A stretch of 64,000 bases of DNA from Carallia brachiata (GCA_021464245.1 JADCRB010000031.1:1074762-1138761); one strand, 5' to 3'. Counted from the first letter of the stretch, positions 50,270 to 63,184 are shown. A program made the numbers and translations. Notes: generated by a model from the letters alone, not told the origin.

Positions 50270-50688
50270 GGATAATATTATTTTTAGTATTAAATTTTTA
50301 TGAATTTTTTTAATTAAATTTTATATTTTTCAGATTTTTTAGAATTGAGTTTTTTTGTTAACTACTGTTAGTCAACTCGTTTAAAACGTATTTTGACAAA
50401 ATAGAAATGAGTAACAAATAAATAAATAAATAAATACTGTTTCTTATTTATTTTTTTTAGTATTTTAAATAAATAATTAAAATACTGTAGTTAAGATTTT
50501 TTTAATTCACATTCGTTTGATCAAAGTACTTTTAAATGATTTAACTAACAGTTAATGAAGAAAAAAATTCTATTATAAATGATCTGAAAGATACAAAATT
50601 TAATTAAAAAAATTAAAAAATTTAAAATTTAATCATAAAAATTTATAAAACTTTAAAATTAAAATAAATATTATCTCTCATTTGTTGA
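50261..50688. mobile_element. Foldback MITE with exact 9-bp target duplication (Mutator-like)
   Basis: The element is 50270-50679, flanked on both sides by ATTTGTTGA (50261-50269 and 50680-50688). The left end GGATAATATTATTTTTA is inverted at the right (TATTTTAATTTTAAA..GAGATAATATT on the reverse strand). Arms of about 150 bp pair imperfectly, for example CTACTGTTAGTCAACTCGTT with the reverse of AAATGATTTAACTAACAGTT. No coding capacity. Confidence 0.82.
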
Positions 50689-51360
50689 CCCATTCAATGA
50701 TTAACTTTTTAACAACAAAAAATTTTAGTTTTTGATCCCACCTTATCCAAACAATAATGTATCCAATGCAATAATGTACCCAATGAACGTGACGTTCTCC
50801 TCCACCATATTCATTCTTTTTTTTTTTTTCCGTATTCGCACATTAAACAATAGTACTTTTGCCAAACATCATATGCTGAAAATTTAAAGGATGCTCAAAT
50901 GTGATGCTTAACAACTGGGTGGTTTCTGTTTAAAAAAAAAAAAAAAGTCAGGTGGTTTAGTAATTAAAAAATTTTATTTGCACAAGATCATAAATTTAAA
51001 TTCTCATTAAAATATTTGATAAAATTAAAAATACATATAATTCTATATATTTTATAATTTTGAAAAAGATTAATGATGATTATTAGATGGTGTGAAGTAA
51101 GTTCTTACGTGAATTTGATATAAAGACTCAATTTGTTATACAATGCTGTCCACACAACCTTTTCTTACAAAAAAAAAAAAAAAAAAATGGTGCGCAACCT
51201 CTTTTTGTCTCATTTTTGTAGTCTAACAAAAAAACAGTCCAACCATCCTAACTCGCGCTACTAGACACCAATAATTTATGCAACAAACAAAATGTTCTAT
51301 GGTATACCAAGTTCTTTCATATAACGTTTAAGAAATTGGAAAAATCTTGATGACTGTTTT

Positions 51361-51618
51361 TTAGGTAGTTTCTATAACTGTATATACAATATTATAGACA
51401 AAATTATACGATATATTAAAAAAATATATATTATATGTAAAAAATTTTTAATTTTTAATAATTAATTAGACATCGTATGTTTTTTTGTGATACGTCATAA
51501 CAAACTATTTAAAAAAATTTTGATTTTTTAACTACTAATTACATATCGTATAATTTTTTATAACACGTCGTATAATTTCTTTTATCATATCGTATAAAAT
51601 AATTATAGAAACTACTTA
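51361..51618. mobile_element. Inverted-repeat MITE with TTA flanks (PIF/Harbinger-like)
   Basis: The element 51364-51615 starts GGTAGTTTCTATAACTG and ends TAATTATAGAAACTAC. TTA lies directly outside at both ends (51361-51363, 51616-51618), fitting a 3-bp duplication. The inner parts pair too (AAATTATACGATAT repeats with ATATCGTATAATTT). Confidence 0.65.
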
Positions 51619-52119
51619 AGTCTTCCAGACCACATGGTCGGGTCCAACCAAGAAATTTCCTGTAATTTATACTATTTTAGTATATGTAAAATATGTATAA
51701 AATATTTTTTATATAACACAAAAATATCACGTTTCTAATTTGTGCGCGCAGGTTGAAAAAAAAAATGTGAACAAAAATGTGATGCTTTGCATGCACCAAG
51801 AAACATTCACGCTTATGTGAAAAAAATCACGTGATTTTTGCATCCGTCCATTATTTTGATATCTGTTGCTTGAAAGCAATACAATTGTTAAGAGTTGTCC
51901 AATCAAACAGCCTTCTATTATTTAATTTTTATGTTAAGTTTTACTATACAACATATTATTTATATAAAAAATAATTGTATAATTCTTTTAATAATATTTA
52001 ATAAATTTTTATATAATTTTTTTAAAATTTTAAATAACACAAATCACTTTATTATTAATTTATTATTCTCTAAATATTAATATATAATCTTTCTCAATTA
52101 GTTTTACACTTGTTGCTGG

Positions 52120-52213
52120 CAACAACAATGATGTTGTAAGCAATGGCAATCGCTGCCTACGTGACACAACAACAATGATGTTGTAAGCAATGGCAATCTC
52201 TGCCTACGTGACA
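52120..52213. repeat. 47-bp tandem duplication
   Basis: Two nearly identical adjacent copies (52120-52166 and 52167-52213) that begin CAACAACAATGATGTTGTAA and contain GCCTACGTGACA. Confidence 0.9.
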
Positions 52214-53013
52214 CTGGTGATGATAGTAGAAATAAAAATTGAAATTACAATTCGAAAGCAGGGTTTTAAATATGATTCAATTACACAGTTTAACTAGAAG
52301 CGAAAATTTTTAATTCCAAAACCGATTAGATAATAGATTTTTTTTTTTGATGATTTTTACTAAATATTCAAATCTTTCATTACAATTACATATTTTTAAA
52401 CATTGTAGTTTGTATCGAATGAAATCAATGAATAATGAATAATACGAGTCTCTCTCTTTCTCTGTCTCATCCTCTCTCGATTCAATTTTCTCAATAAATT
52501 AGACTCAATTCTCTTTCTTTACTTTAGGAATTCCTATATTGATTTAACACGCATCAATTTAATTTATTGTTGTTGCTAAAATATAAAAAAATAAATATCA
52601 TATCTGACACTTCTGTTAAAAAATATTAAAATATATCTTTTATTTGTTAAAATTAAGCATTTGATCAGCCAATTTGTCTTAGAACATGCAAAAAGGTAAA
52701 ACCATACAACATCTTAAATTCTTGGTTTTAGATCTAAAGTTCAAACTCTAATCATAGTCCATACAATCTTAGATAAGGAAAAAAAAAAAGCGGGGGACAA
52801 AACGTTTTAAACTATTTTCATGTCTAGTTTCAAACTGTAACTCTTGCAAACAAAAAAACTCTCCCTCTATGTGTATCAAATAAAAAAACATGTATTAGAG
52901 GCTTCATTGTTATTAAGGCCAGCATATATAAATTAAAATTGAAAAATTCAAAATAATGTGCGCTTTTTTCTCTCCAATGATAGCATTTACAATTACAAAC
53001 GTTCAATCTTCCT

Positions 53014-54505
53014 TCAACTGTACTTGGTGGACATCCATGCTATTGTGCAGGCCAAAATCCCTGCAAAAGGTTATAGAAGCAAAAGTAAGCAATTCATAAC
53101 TGAAATTATTGTTCGCCAAAGAAAAAGAGCGACAGATGCTGTTGGTTTTCTAGCCTTTTGCAGCTTCCTCCCCTGTAAACATCATCAACTTCTGCATATT
53201 TCTTACAAACTCATACTGACACGAATCATAAGCATTGAGCACCCGCATAGACATGATGCTGAATTATTTTAAACTTGTCTGAATGGCCAAAGCGCTTTGT
53301 GGGCTGGGTGGTGAGAGTTTGATTCCCACCACCCTCTAAAAATCCCACAATTAGTGGGTACTCACATAAATGTGAGTCTGGGGTGCAAAATATTTTATGC
53401 GACATACTAACAATTAAACATTTAAAGTGTTCACGTAAAAAAAAAAAAAAAATTGGTGCTGAAAAATGTTTTACCTGCTAGGGTGCCCACCCCATGCCAC
53501 GTTCTGCTAATTGTTGCTGAACTAACTGCATAAGACAGTGACTCAATGCTTACATTAAAGAAGAAAAACTGATAATTGATGTCAATTAGGGTGCTCTATC
53601 TAAAGCAGAAAAAAAAAAAAGAATAATGACCATTGATTTTGATTCAAATTGCCAATAGCTAATTGTTTGATCTTGAAGTCATTAATCGAACCTGAATCAC
53701 AGTTGGATGTGGAATTGAAGTTGCCACACATGCACAACTGCCTGACCCCATCGGAGCCGAACCCACACGTGCCACCCGTGGCCTCACACGCTCTACAAAA
53801 CTCCTCATTCGCCTGAACAGAATACTTCACACGGATCCCGTAAGCCCACTCCGTAGGCCCATCAACCCTCAATGGTGCAAGACTGTAGGCGCTGCTATAC
53901 CCTTCACACTCCAGCTTACTAAGATTGATGGACTTAATGGACTCAAACGACACCGCACAACACTCCTGTGGGCTTGGCCCAAAAGGGGAGCCCACTTGCT
54001 TTGGGCCCACGAGATTCCACGATGGGCAGCCGTAGTATTCCTCGCACCCCATGCCCGAAACGTTCCGGCAAGGCAGGTGCTTCCCGGGAAAGCCTTGGAA
54101 GAGAGGCGATTGAGCGGAGCAACCTATCAACATGAACACGTTATCGGCGGTCGGATTGAAGTACGGCACCCTCCATTGCTCCACCGCGAAGCCGTTGCCC
54201 TTGCGGCCTAGGACCATGGCGTCACAAGTTGACATGTGAGGCTCATGGAGAGTAAGTGATTTATATGCGTAGTCAATTTCTAGCACTCGGTAGGATCCTG
54301 AGCTTACATGAAACATTAGCACATCATTAATGCAAAACAAGAGATCCCGAAAACCCGGGTGGCCGCAGCCATATCGGAGTGAAAAAGGATAATCAATGGT
54401 TATGTTTCCACAATAGGATCGGCATGGATTAATGTAGATGTTGGCTAAATTTCGTGAGACCAGTGCTAACAAAACATAGAGAATGGTGAAGAAGTGTGTA
54501 GTCAT
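53014..54505 (-). CDS. Secreted GUB_WAK / WAK_assoc cysteine-rich protein, three exons
   Basis: A wall-associated-kinase-like galacturonan-binding protein without a kinase, probably at the cell wall or outer membrane face. Exon 1 is 53692-54505. Two tiny exons follow, 53475-53525 (51 nt) and 53014-53060 (47 nt), giving 303 residues. The signal peptide is MTTHFFTILYVLLALVSRNL. The GUB_WAK_bind domain (about 25-105) has INPCRSYCGNITIDYPFSL and GCGHPGFRDLLFC. The WAK_assoc part has CCAVSFES, EFCRACEATGGTCGF and CMCGNFNSTSNCDS. The C-terminal TWHGVGTLAGILACTIAW is hydrophobic. Reading on past the first donor would instead add a poly-Phe tail ending at 53600, which I judge to be intron. Phases fit exactly, which supports the small exons. 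Confidence 0.88.
53258..53465 (+). mobile_element. tRNA-derived SINE in the last intron of the GUB_WAK gene
   Basis: Plus-strand TGGCCAAAGCGC (A-box-like) and GAGTTTGATTCCCACC (B-box) about 35 bases apart are followed by a body and a poly-A tail at 53439-53452. GCTGAATTATTTTAAA (53258) and GCTGAAAAATGTTTTA (53458) outside may be a decayed target duplication. It is inserted antisense to the host gene, between its two smallest exons. Confidence 0.6.
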
Positions 54506-57455
54506 GGTTGCAATTGAGAGATATGGGAATAGAGAAGTGAGAGATAAGTGTGACCAAAGGGGAAAAAAATGAGGTATTGTGGGTAGGAAAAAAATGATGA
54601 TTGAATATGGAAGATGGGTAATGATGATACCTTCCTTGGATAGTTGAGAAAGTGTTTGACATGTTTGTGGGGTTGATGTTGTTTGGGACTTTATTCACAT
54701 GCAAATGATGAGGAATCTTAATATATGTTGCATTGTTTTATGAGGGACCTTGTCCTTCGGGAGTGCCTTTACCTTGCTTTTTGTGGAGGCACTGTGGCAA
54801 AATGTTGAATGAAATGATCCTTGCTAGGTCGGTTGGTTTCTTTATAATAAAGCAAGTAATTAGCATTTATTTGCTTGTTACCTAAGTCTTAGACACTGAA
54901 ACTGGAAGTGGGTCCAATTCAAACTTGTTATTTCTGACCAAAAAGAGAATAGATAAATGGAAAATGGAACAGTGAATTTCCAGAAGTAGCATCATGGGCG
55001 CTGGGCTGTTGTTTGGAAAATAATCAGGGCTGGGCAATTAGTTGAAATAAGATAATCTGCGTGACAATCGTTCATTCATATTTTTAAATTCAAAAATAAT
55101 TAGTAGTTAGATATTAATTGTTAATAGGAAAGAAATTTTATTCGGTTCCTTTAACTAGTGAAAGAAGTGCTTTATACTCAAAAACTGATCTAAGTGGGGT
55201 TAATGAGGCAATTATTCCCTTATCTCTACTTGGTATTATATATCTTATATCTAGAATAATTTATTTTTTTTGACATAATCTAGAATAATTTATAAACTAA
55301 GCATTTGGTGTACTTTTTTTTTTTTTTGACATTAGCATTAGGTGTACTAGAATAGTGTGTTTTTGCCCTCCCATGATCTTGGGTTCAAGATCCAAGTAAC
55401 TCAAGTGTGCAATGTAGTTTTTCCGCACCCATTCCAAATAATGTGAGAGGTCAGTGGAGGTCGTGGGATTTGATTTTATGGCCTTCCAAATTGAAAATTT
55501 TGGTAGCCACAGGCCACATAAAGAATCCCAAGTGATTGTGGTTGACACATTGTCCCTTTAGCATTCAGCTTATTGGGATTACACCTCTGCTTTCATTTTG
55601 GCTGCTCAGTACTTGAGATTCATTGGTGTGGATTTTGGCTTAAGCTTTACCAAATTTCAGGGTCTGGCATCTCCAAACTGTGCAATATTTTTCGCGACAA
55701 ATCTTACACTGCCGGTCCTCGGTGCGTTTATTATCCTAACTTACACATTGATCTCATAATTCACAAGATGTTAGATGAATTCATATACAAAACAAATTGC
55801 ATTTCATATTTCAGCTCTCGGGAATAGCGAAATTGTTGAATAGTCAGTGTTCCCTTCAACAAGGACAAAAAGGGAAGCCGTTAAGGTAACTTACCATCAG
55901 TGCTATTAAATAGCTTCTAGCATCAACTACTAATTAATTAATGTTAGTTTAAGATCCGTCGTTCCATTAAATTCTGGTTCAAGATTGGTACTTTCTTTTT
56001 CCCTTTTTTCTTGAAAATTAATTTCAAGGAGACGCCATTTCTTTTATTTGACAATAAAAAATTCTTTTAAGCAAATTCATATAGTTGTTAGTAGGATATC
56101 TTATCGTATAACTTTGTACTTAAAATGTATAATACAATTAAGGTTTCTGAAACTTAAAACCGAATTTATGCGAAATGAAATTTGCCCTTAATTACTATTA
56201 GGCTAACAATAGGTGCTTTTTAAAGAGAGGTGTTTTTAAATTTCAGCTTTTTTTTTACGACGTACATAATGGTCAAATTTGCATTAATATGAAATTAACT
56301 AACAAATATTAACAGAGAAACCCAGACCCCCCAGGCAACCCATACATTGTTGTTGACTCCTTGTTTCTTTCACATTAATGCTGACACATTAAATACCCTA
56401 TATAGGGGAAAAAAAAAAAACACACCTGATGGGTGGCAAGGCCTTAAATTAAAGGCTTATGGAATCAATGTTGAGCGTTACCTTAATTAACATCTATTGC
56501 GAACTAAATTCCATAGTTAACGGAATTAATGAAAACATTAGCTTAATATTGTTAGTTAATTTTCTAAACTCTATTTATGGCGAGCTCCTTCAACTGGTCA
56601 TTAATGTGGAGAGAGATGAAAGTTAGAGAGTTAATGGCTGAACTTGCAATTAAATCCAGTAACAGACAGCTAATTACTCCATAGCTGTCTAAGAGAGCTA
56701 ACATCTCTGAAATATCTATGTTGGCCATTATACCAGTTGTAATTACCAAATTAGGCCTTGTTCAAAAGAAAAAAAAGGTCATTACGGAATTAGGCTAATT
56801 GATTTTATTTTTTTTGTGGGTTTTAATGTTAAGGAAATCTTAACCTCACAAGTTGAGTTTGACCAGCGGGGCCCTGCATTCTTTTATCGCTTTTCCCTGA
56901 TTATATTACTAATTTCTTGACGCTAAATTGGACTCATCAACAAATTAATTGATCTTAATATTTAATTAATTACGATCATAAAAAAATAAAATGCACAAAA
57001 TCGAGAACCACAGCTCAAAAATAGGAATTTTTATTGGATTTCATTAAGGAAACCCTTCCACTGATAACTAGAACAAAATGTTGTAGCACACGCATATTTG
57101 CGCCATCCACAACGAGCAATTCTAATTAATTTGTAAAGATGAACTAAAATCGAAAAAAATTGTTCAGACTAAAATTGAATATTGTTTTTGGTTCTCTAAT
57201 CGAATAGAATTTGATACTCATGTTCTAAATCTCACTTTAAAAGTAAAATTTAATGGTGACTAAACTATAACTCAAAAATTTTACGATAGTACAACAAAAT
57301 GGATGAAAAAAAAAAGGGTCAAATTTGTCATTTTAGATCCATATCTTTCAAGAATCTGCTACTCTAGCGACTACGCGTTGCCGCTAGAATTTGGTGTTAG
57401 GTGGCAATTCTCTATTGGCAATAATTGTAAACTAGAAAAATAATATCCAATAGAC

Positions 57456-57473
57456 ATCTGGCACGTGCCAGAT
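57456..57473. promoter_or_regulatory. Perfect 18-bp palindrome centred on a G-box
   Basis: ATCTGGCACGTGCCAGAT, self-complementary over 18 bases with CACGTG at its centre, about 270 bases upstream of the MYB start codon. bHLH and bZIP factors bind such cores. Confidence 0.6.
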
Positions 57474-57518
57474 TACAATATTCCTGTCCTTATTCGATTC
57501 AAATTTCGCTATCTAAAG

Positions 57519-57540
57519 GTTGACTGCCTGTAAAGTCAAC
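57519..57540. promoter_or_regulatory. Inverted pair of W-boxes
   Basis: GTTGACT (57519-57525) and AGTCAAC (57534-57540) form a perfect 7-bp inverted repeat with an 8-base spacer. Each contains the WRKY core TTGAC. Confidence 0.45.
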
Positions 57541-57741
57541 ACGAGATGCTTGTTAGTCACTAAGCTTAAGCAATTACACGAAATAACGACCATTAGATCA
57601 AAATTAATCAAAGGTTACTATTAATCTTACTAACATTAATTACCAAACCAAGCCTCACTTATTAAGCACAAAGGAGGCATCATTATATCTTTCTAAAGGC
57701 CCCTTCCCCTCCAACCCTCCATTTTCTTGTGCATATCTCTC

Positions 57742-59737
57742 ATGGAGTTTGATGATGATGATGACGAGCTCTTGAGAAAGAATAATAATAATCCTGTTTC
57801 TCACCCTTTGTTTTTGCCTGACAATACTGACAGTAACTACCCAAATAAGCCATTCTCCCACAAAGATGATTTTCCCTTTGAATTAGTGCAGCCTTCAACA
57901 AAGGGCTTTCTTCAGGATTGTCACCAACACCTTGATGTTGTTGATGATGATCATGGCCATCGTCATCATCAGTTTCATGCATCTGGGTTGTCTCCAAACA
58001 CCATTTTTGGGGTCCAAACAGGGTCAAATTTCGAAACTTTCGATGCTTTCCCATATGGGTCCTCAGCGAATATGGATTTCTTTGACTACGAGTGCAAGCC
58101 ATTTTTAGGTAATAACGATAACAATAATAATAATAATCATGGTCAAGTCATGGACCATTTCCAGGCTTCAGGAGTAGTAGGAGGAGGAGGAGGAGGAGGA
58201 GGTTATTCGCATCTGCCACAAAGAAATTCAATGGACTTGATGGGTTCGATTCAGGATCAAATTTGGTTGGATTTGCAAGAGACCAAACCCATGAATTTTG
58301 TGGTGCCGGATGAAGTGTCGTGTGTGAGTGCCAGTAATGATTATGATTACTACAACAACAGATCACTCGATGCCAATAAGAACGAAGGACTTCCTTCTTC
58401 TGCAAGAAAGACGAACAAAGGTCGTAAGAAGAACAATGTGGTGAAGGGCCAATGGACAGTTGAGGAAGATAGGTATAAATTATTATATATAGTATTGTTT
58501 TTTTTTTTTTTGGGTTTGGCTAATCAATTAATGTTGATGCCTTAATTTAATTATTTCCTTGTTTGGCTTTGTTACAGATTGTTGATTCAGCTGGTTCAAC
58601 AACATGGAATCAGAAAATGGTCTCTCATTGCTCAGATGTTGCCTGGAAGGATTGGAAAGCAGTGTAGAGAGAGATGGCATAACCATCTAAGGCCTGATAT
58701 AAAGGTTTGATTCAAATGACATATTAATCCCTTTTTTTTTTCGCCTTGGATCATTTGATGTAAGATGGATAATTTACAAATCGAATTCCGCCTAATTGAC
58801 ATTTTGTTAATTTTCACTTTATAAATTTGTTTTCTGGTTCATAATCTGTGCAAATGGGTAGTATTATCATTGAGTATTTTGTATCTTAGGACATGGGTGC
58901 ATGTTAGGTCATTAACAGGCAGTTCATGTAGTTTGTTTGCTGTTTGAACATATGCCACAGAGTTAGTTTTTTATAAATAAATTAGACTCATGTGTTACAT
59001 TGACCTCTTCTCTTTCTCCTCACACACACACACACAAATGTTTTTTTTTTTTTGGTTAATTGACTCCGACTAGAACTCCAACTCAAAATGTTCAGATGTA
59101 GTTTTTAATTTTGTTTTAATTCCTATTTGTTGTTCAGAAGGACACATGGAGTGAAGAAGAGGATAAAGTACTGATACAGGCCCATGCAGAGATAGGAAAC
59201 AAGTGGGCAGAAATTGCAAAGAGGTTGCCAGGTAGAACCGAAAACTCAATCAAGAACCACTGGAATGCAACAAAAAGAAGGCAATACTCAAAGAGAAAAT
59301 GTCGTTCGAGGCACCCCAGAGGCTCTCTTCTTCAAGACTACATCAAGAGCTTAAACTTAGACCCCACCGGCAGTAAAGCAGGAAAGTATAAGGGAAAAAC
59401 TTCTGCCACGGATTCCCTTAAAATTACCATTAAAGCACCAAATCAGCCACAGGCGGCCTTGGACTTTTTCCAGAATGATAGGTTGGTTCCGACCTATGAC
59501 TTCGACGAGGTCCCGGATTTGGATTTTGATGACAAATTGTTTCAAGATGGCTGCACCATTGACTCTCTTCTTGACGACATAAATTGTGCTCCTGTTGTCG
59601 TGGATGATCATGAGAAAAGCCTGGCAATGGAATATTTGCCTGTAGAGGATGGTTGTATAAATCCATTGGCAAATTATGAAGCGAAGAGTGATCAGCTGGA
59701 CGTGGTGAAGATGATGATCCCTCATGCCAACAATTAA
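57742..59737 (+). CDS. R2R3-MYB transcription factor, MYB98/MYB115/MYB118 clade
   Basis: A nuclear DNA-binding factor. In Arabidopsis this clade (MYB98, 64, 119, 115, 118) acts in female gametophyte and seed development. Three exons (57742-58472, 58578-58704, 59138-59737) join in phase to 485 residues. The start [11 protein letters not shown] is the first in-frame ATG; an upstream TTG was ignored. An N-terminal half of about 230 residues is low-complexity (Asp, His, Asn and an eight-Gly run). R2 (235-284) is [36 protein letters not shown]3 (287-337) is [39 protein letters not shown]. The [11 protein letters not shown] motif after R3 is typical of the clade. The C-terminus is acidic, a likely activation domain. 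Codon repeats GAT/AAT/GGA make the exon 1 tracts prone to length change. Confidence 0.94.
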
Positions 59738-62707
59738 AATTCCACAGGAGTCATCATGGATGATGCGTATGCGCGATGACCCTCCTAAAAAATAAAAATA
59801 ATAATAAAAAAAAAAGAATGATGCGTATATACATTAGAGGTGCACACAATGGCTATTATAAGTAGTTTAGGACAAAAAAATAAAGCAACTAAGTACATGA
59901 AAACTTGCATGGTGGAAATGTTGTGAATGTAATTAACTCTTGTGTAAAAAAAAAAAAAAGAAAAAAGAAAAAAGAAAAAAACACCTTTGACATGCATCTG
60001 AAGGGCTTTGATTGCAAAATTAATATTGTCAAATTTTCCATTGAGATAGGGATGGTATATATAGAGATAAAGACATCCTCTATATAATATATTCAAGTGC
60101 TTTATGAAAAATCTTTCTTATGTGAAATTTGGAATAGCATATAGGAATTAATTATACAGAACTAGTATAGATATATATTTACAGAATTCCTATTCCCCCT
60201 ACAATTCTCTTTGAAATGCTAATCTCGCCCTCCCTTATATATAGAATTTAAATGTAAGATCTCTAAAATAAATGTTCAAATTATTTTAAATATCATTTCT
60301 ATTTTAGACTCTTTATGAATTATCTATGAATGAATTTTTTTCTTAAAAAAAAAAATTGTTTTTTTTGGTGCATTTCTTTTTTTTTTTTATGGTGCATACT
60401 ACCCAAAAAAAAAAAATGTGGTTACTAATATGTGGACTGCTTTTGGATAGTCTCATTGTCCGCCATTTCATTTTTTTTGCTGACTTAAAACTGATGAGTG
60501 ATAGTTTAAGTGGTCATTTGAAGTAACAGTTTTAGTAGTAATCTGATATACTGATCCAAATTCAAATTTGTGCGTTGGCATTTGTTCCCCATATTCTAAC
60601 ATATAGATTTCCCTGCTCAATAATTGAACTTATAAGAACTGATGAGTCAGTTGTCAGATTTTAAATTCGGTAATTGTTGTCTACTATGACAGAGTTACGC
60701 TCAAATCCATTAATATTCAGGTGGTAGATTCTCCCTATCAAAAAAATTAAATAAAAATATCAACGAATAACTTCTGGTATTAACCTATAAGTACAATAGT
60801 TAATATATGTACAAGTACTTTTTTTTCTTATTAAAAAAAAATAAAAAACAGCTGATAATTTGATTTCCGCTTGAAGTCCGCTTCGTGGCATCACATGCAT
60901 GTACTTATTAAGGTCTCAACGGGAATAGCCCTTGTCATAGGGGTTTTTTTATTTTTTTATTTTTAATAAATATTTTGTTTAATTTGTAAAAAAGTACCAC
61001 GACATAATTTTATTAAATAGTATTAAAGTAATAATATAATCTTATTGAATGATATTTAATAATTTATTTATTATTTTTATTTTTTAAATTTAATCATTTA
61101 GCTCTTATTACTTTAAGCCTCTTTAAAATTCTTTATATGATATTTTTTTATTTTATTTTTTTGGCTACTGAAATTAAGATTCGGCTGGTAGTTACAGGAG
61201 ACTTTTCAGGGATAGCTCAAATTTCACAGTCAAACTTTTGTCCACAAAAAGGTAAAGTGGATAAAATAACAATTGTTTTCGTTAAAAAAAAGTTTCGTGA
61301 GTATATTAGTTATTATATTTGTAAGTAGAGATTAAAAATTATTTATTGATATTCTCATTTAATCTCTTCAGAAAATCCACCACCTAAATATTAGTAAATC
61401 TAAATGTGACTTTGTCATAATACATTACTATAATATTATCAAATTTAAAACTCAATCGGTCCACCAATCCTTCATTTGTTGACCAATCCTTCATTTGTTG
61501 AAATATGGGAGCAATATCAATACGAGAATTCGACCTTAAGTCAGTTATGTGAAATTTACGCCGAATCACCATTTTGATTACCACATCGAATGATAAAAAA
61601 CAATTTATGGCAACAAGTTATGAAAAATTTAATTAATGCGGACGTTAAATTACAGCTTAGGTAAATTAATGCTTCCCTGAAAGACTCAAAGTGCAAGTCA
61701 ACCAAATCTGATTTCTCTTTCTTGTTTGACCTAACCACGTATTACAAAAAAAAAAAAATGCCTCCAATCGCTAAATTAATTAGGAAACCTCGTAGTGTTG
61801 GAATGTAGTTGCACAGCAAATATTGATTATTTTCTGAGTCAAAAAAAATAATTTTTATCTCCTAATTCAAATTTAAGATCTCTAAGAGAGCTTCATTTTT
61901 AACTATCATAGTGTCTGTTCCCCCTTTGCTTTGGCTGGACAAACGATCAATTTTATAAACTTTTATGAAACAATTTTACATAAATATACACAGGACATAC
62001 ATGCGTAGAAATAATGGCACATAGGAGTATGACACACCGTAACGTCAGTAACGTCAAGTCGGGTTCGCCCAAAAATAAATTAGCACTGGATTTACTGTAA
62101 CACAATACAAAAATCATTAAATATCTGTTTTTTTTTTTGATGCTTCATAAGAAATTTGTTTCAATTTTTATTAAATTGATTTCCTTGATAACCGAATTTA
62201 TTTATTCCTCAGCTTTTTGCTCAGTTTCTCGAAATGGGTAACTACATCAATATCTAAAGACATGGTATTAACCTATTAATATTACCTCTTTATTATTTCA
62301 AGTGGATTAAGAGGTGCTGTTCCAAAAAAGTGGATTAAGAGGTTGGTAAATGTGGATAAAAATGTGAAGTCTTCGTCTGCTCGTTACTGCCAAGGCCCAG
62401 TACTAAACCCCCATTCTCATTTCAATTTTTCAAGGACAGGTCCCGATACAAGGGAATGTAGCCCACTGGTACTTAACCCGCGGCCTAATTAACCAACATA
62501 CAATCGCCAATGACGCCCAATACGTTCGAAAGCAATCGTTGAAAAGAATTGAATCGAGCAATTGTCAAAAATTTTGGGACAAAAAAAAAAAAAAAAACCA
62601 GATAGCCTAAAGCAGTTTCCTGTCCTGATGATCTACAAGTTCCCGATGCAACAATATGAGTCTACAATCTAGCGACCAAATTTAACAACAAAAACTTGCC
62701 GCAAATT
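59738..62707. other. Convergent intergenic region between MYB and PPT genes
   Basis: AT-rich. It contains poly-A tracts near 59945-59980, an exact 19-bp tandem duplication (61463-61500) and many T-runs. No gene seen. Confidence 0.65.
61463..61500. repeat. Exact 19-bp tandem duplication
   Basis: ACCAATCCTTCATTTGTTG twice in direct succession (61463-61481 and 61482-61500), with no difference between copies, so it is recent. Confidence 0.95.
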
Positions 62708-63184
62708 TCAAGCTGTCTTCGGCTTGGCCTTAATGCGTTTCACCCTGGAATACAGGAATACTCCAGCAAGAGCAATTCCAGTGCCTGCATTCACGCAACA
62801 AAAAAAAAAGGTTCTATAATAAGAATTAAGCATGTGCATTTCCAAGCAACAAGCAAAATCATTATGACATATCAATCGGGAGACACCCCAATAGTTAGAA
62901 CTTAAACTTATATCGTAGAGATCATAAGTTCTAATCCTATGAAAAGGGTGTGGAGCGAGAAAGCTGTCTTATCATGTAGCTCATAGTTTAATATATATAT
63001 ATATATATAGATATATCTTATCACATTTTTATCGAAACGAAAAAGTGATTTTACCGAGAGAGTTGATAAGGGACACTGGTGTTTGGAAGAAGAGGACAGA
63101 GCTCACAATGACCACCACACGCTTCACGCAATTGCCCACGGAGTGGGTAACAGGGGATACCCTCTGCAATATCATATAGGAAAC
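62708..63184 (-). CDS. PPT: Phosphoenolpyruvate/phosphate translocator, C-terminal two exons (partial)
   Basis: The inner-envelope plastid antiporter that brings PEP into plastids, feeding the shikimate pathway. Only the last two exons are present: 63055-63184 ([27 protein letters not shown]) and 62708-62784 ([22 protein letters not shown], stop). They join in phase. The [11 protein letters not shown] ending is that of PPT rather than TPT or GPT. The next exon upstream, expected to end with CFHAYQQ, is not found up to 64000, so that intron is at least 800 bp and the gene continues outside the window. Confidence 0.9.

Larger units (their letters stand above)
50689..53013. other. Intergenic with repeats
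   Basis: Contains a degenerate SINE-like patch (about 50945-51010: GGTGGTTTAGTAATTAAAA then AAATTTAAATTCTCA), an inverted-repeat element (51364-51615) and a 47-bp tandem duplication (52120-52213). Otherwise AT-rich with no gene. Confidence 0.6.
54506..57741. other. Divergent intergenic region between GUB_WAK and MYB genes
   Basis: Holds both promoters. The GUB_WAK side has no clear TATA box. The MYB side has an 18-bp G-box palindrome (57456-57473), paired W-boxes (57519-57540) and a TATA-like ATTATATCT (57681-57690). ORFs at 55297-55827 look random. Confidence 0.6.

Noticed and set aside
53600..53691. Reading the GUB_WAK exon 1 on to a poly-Phe C-terminus
   Set aside because: A good donor at 53691 and two in-phase downstream exons give the family-like hydrophobic tail instead.
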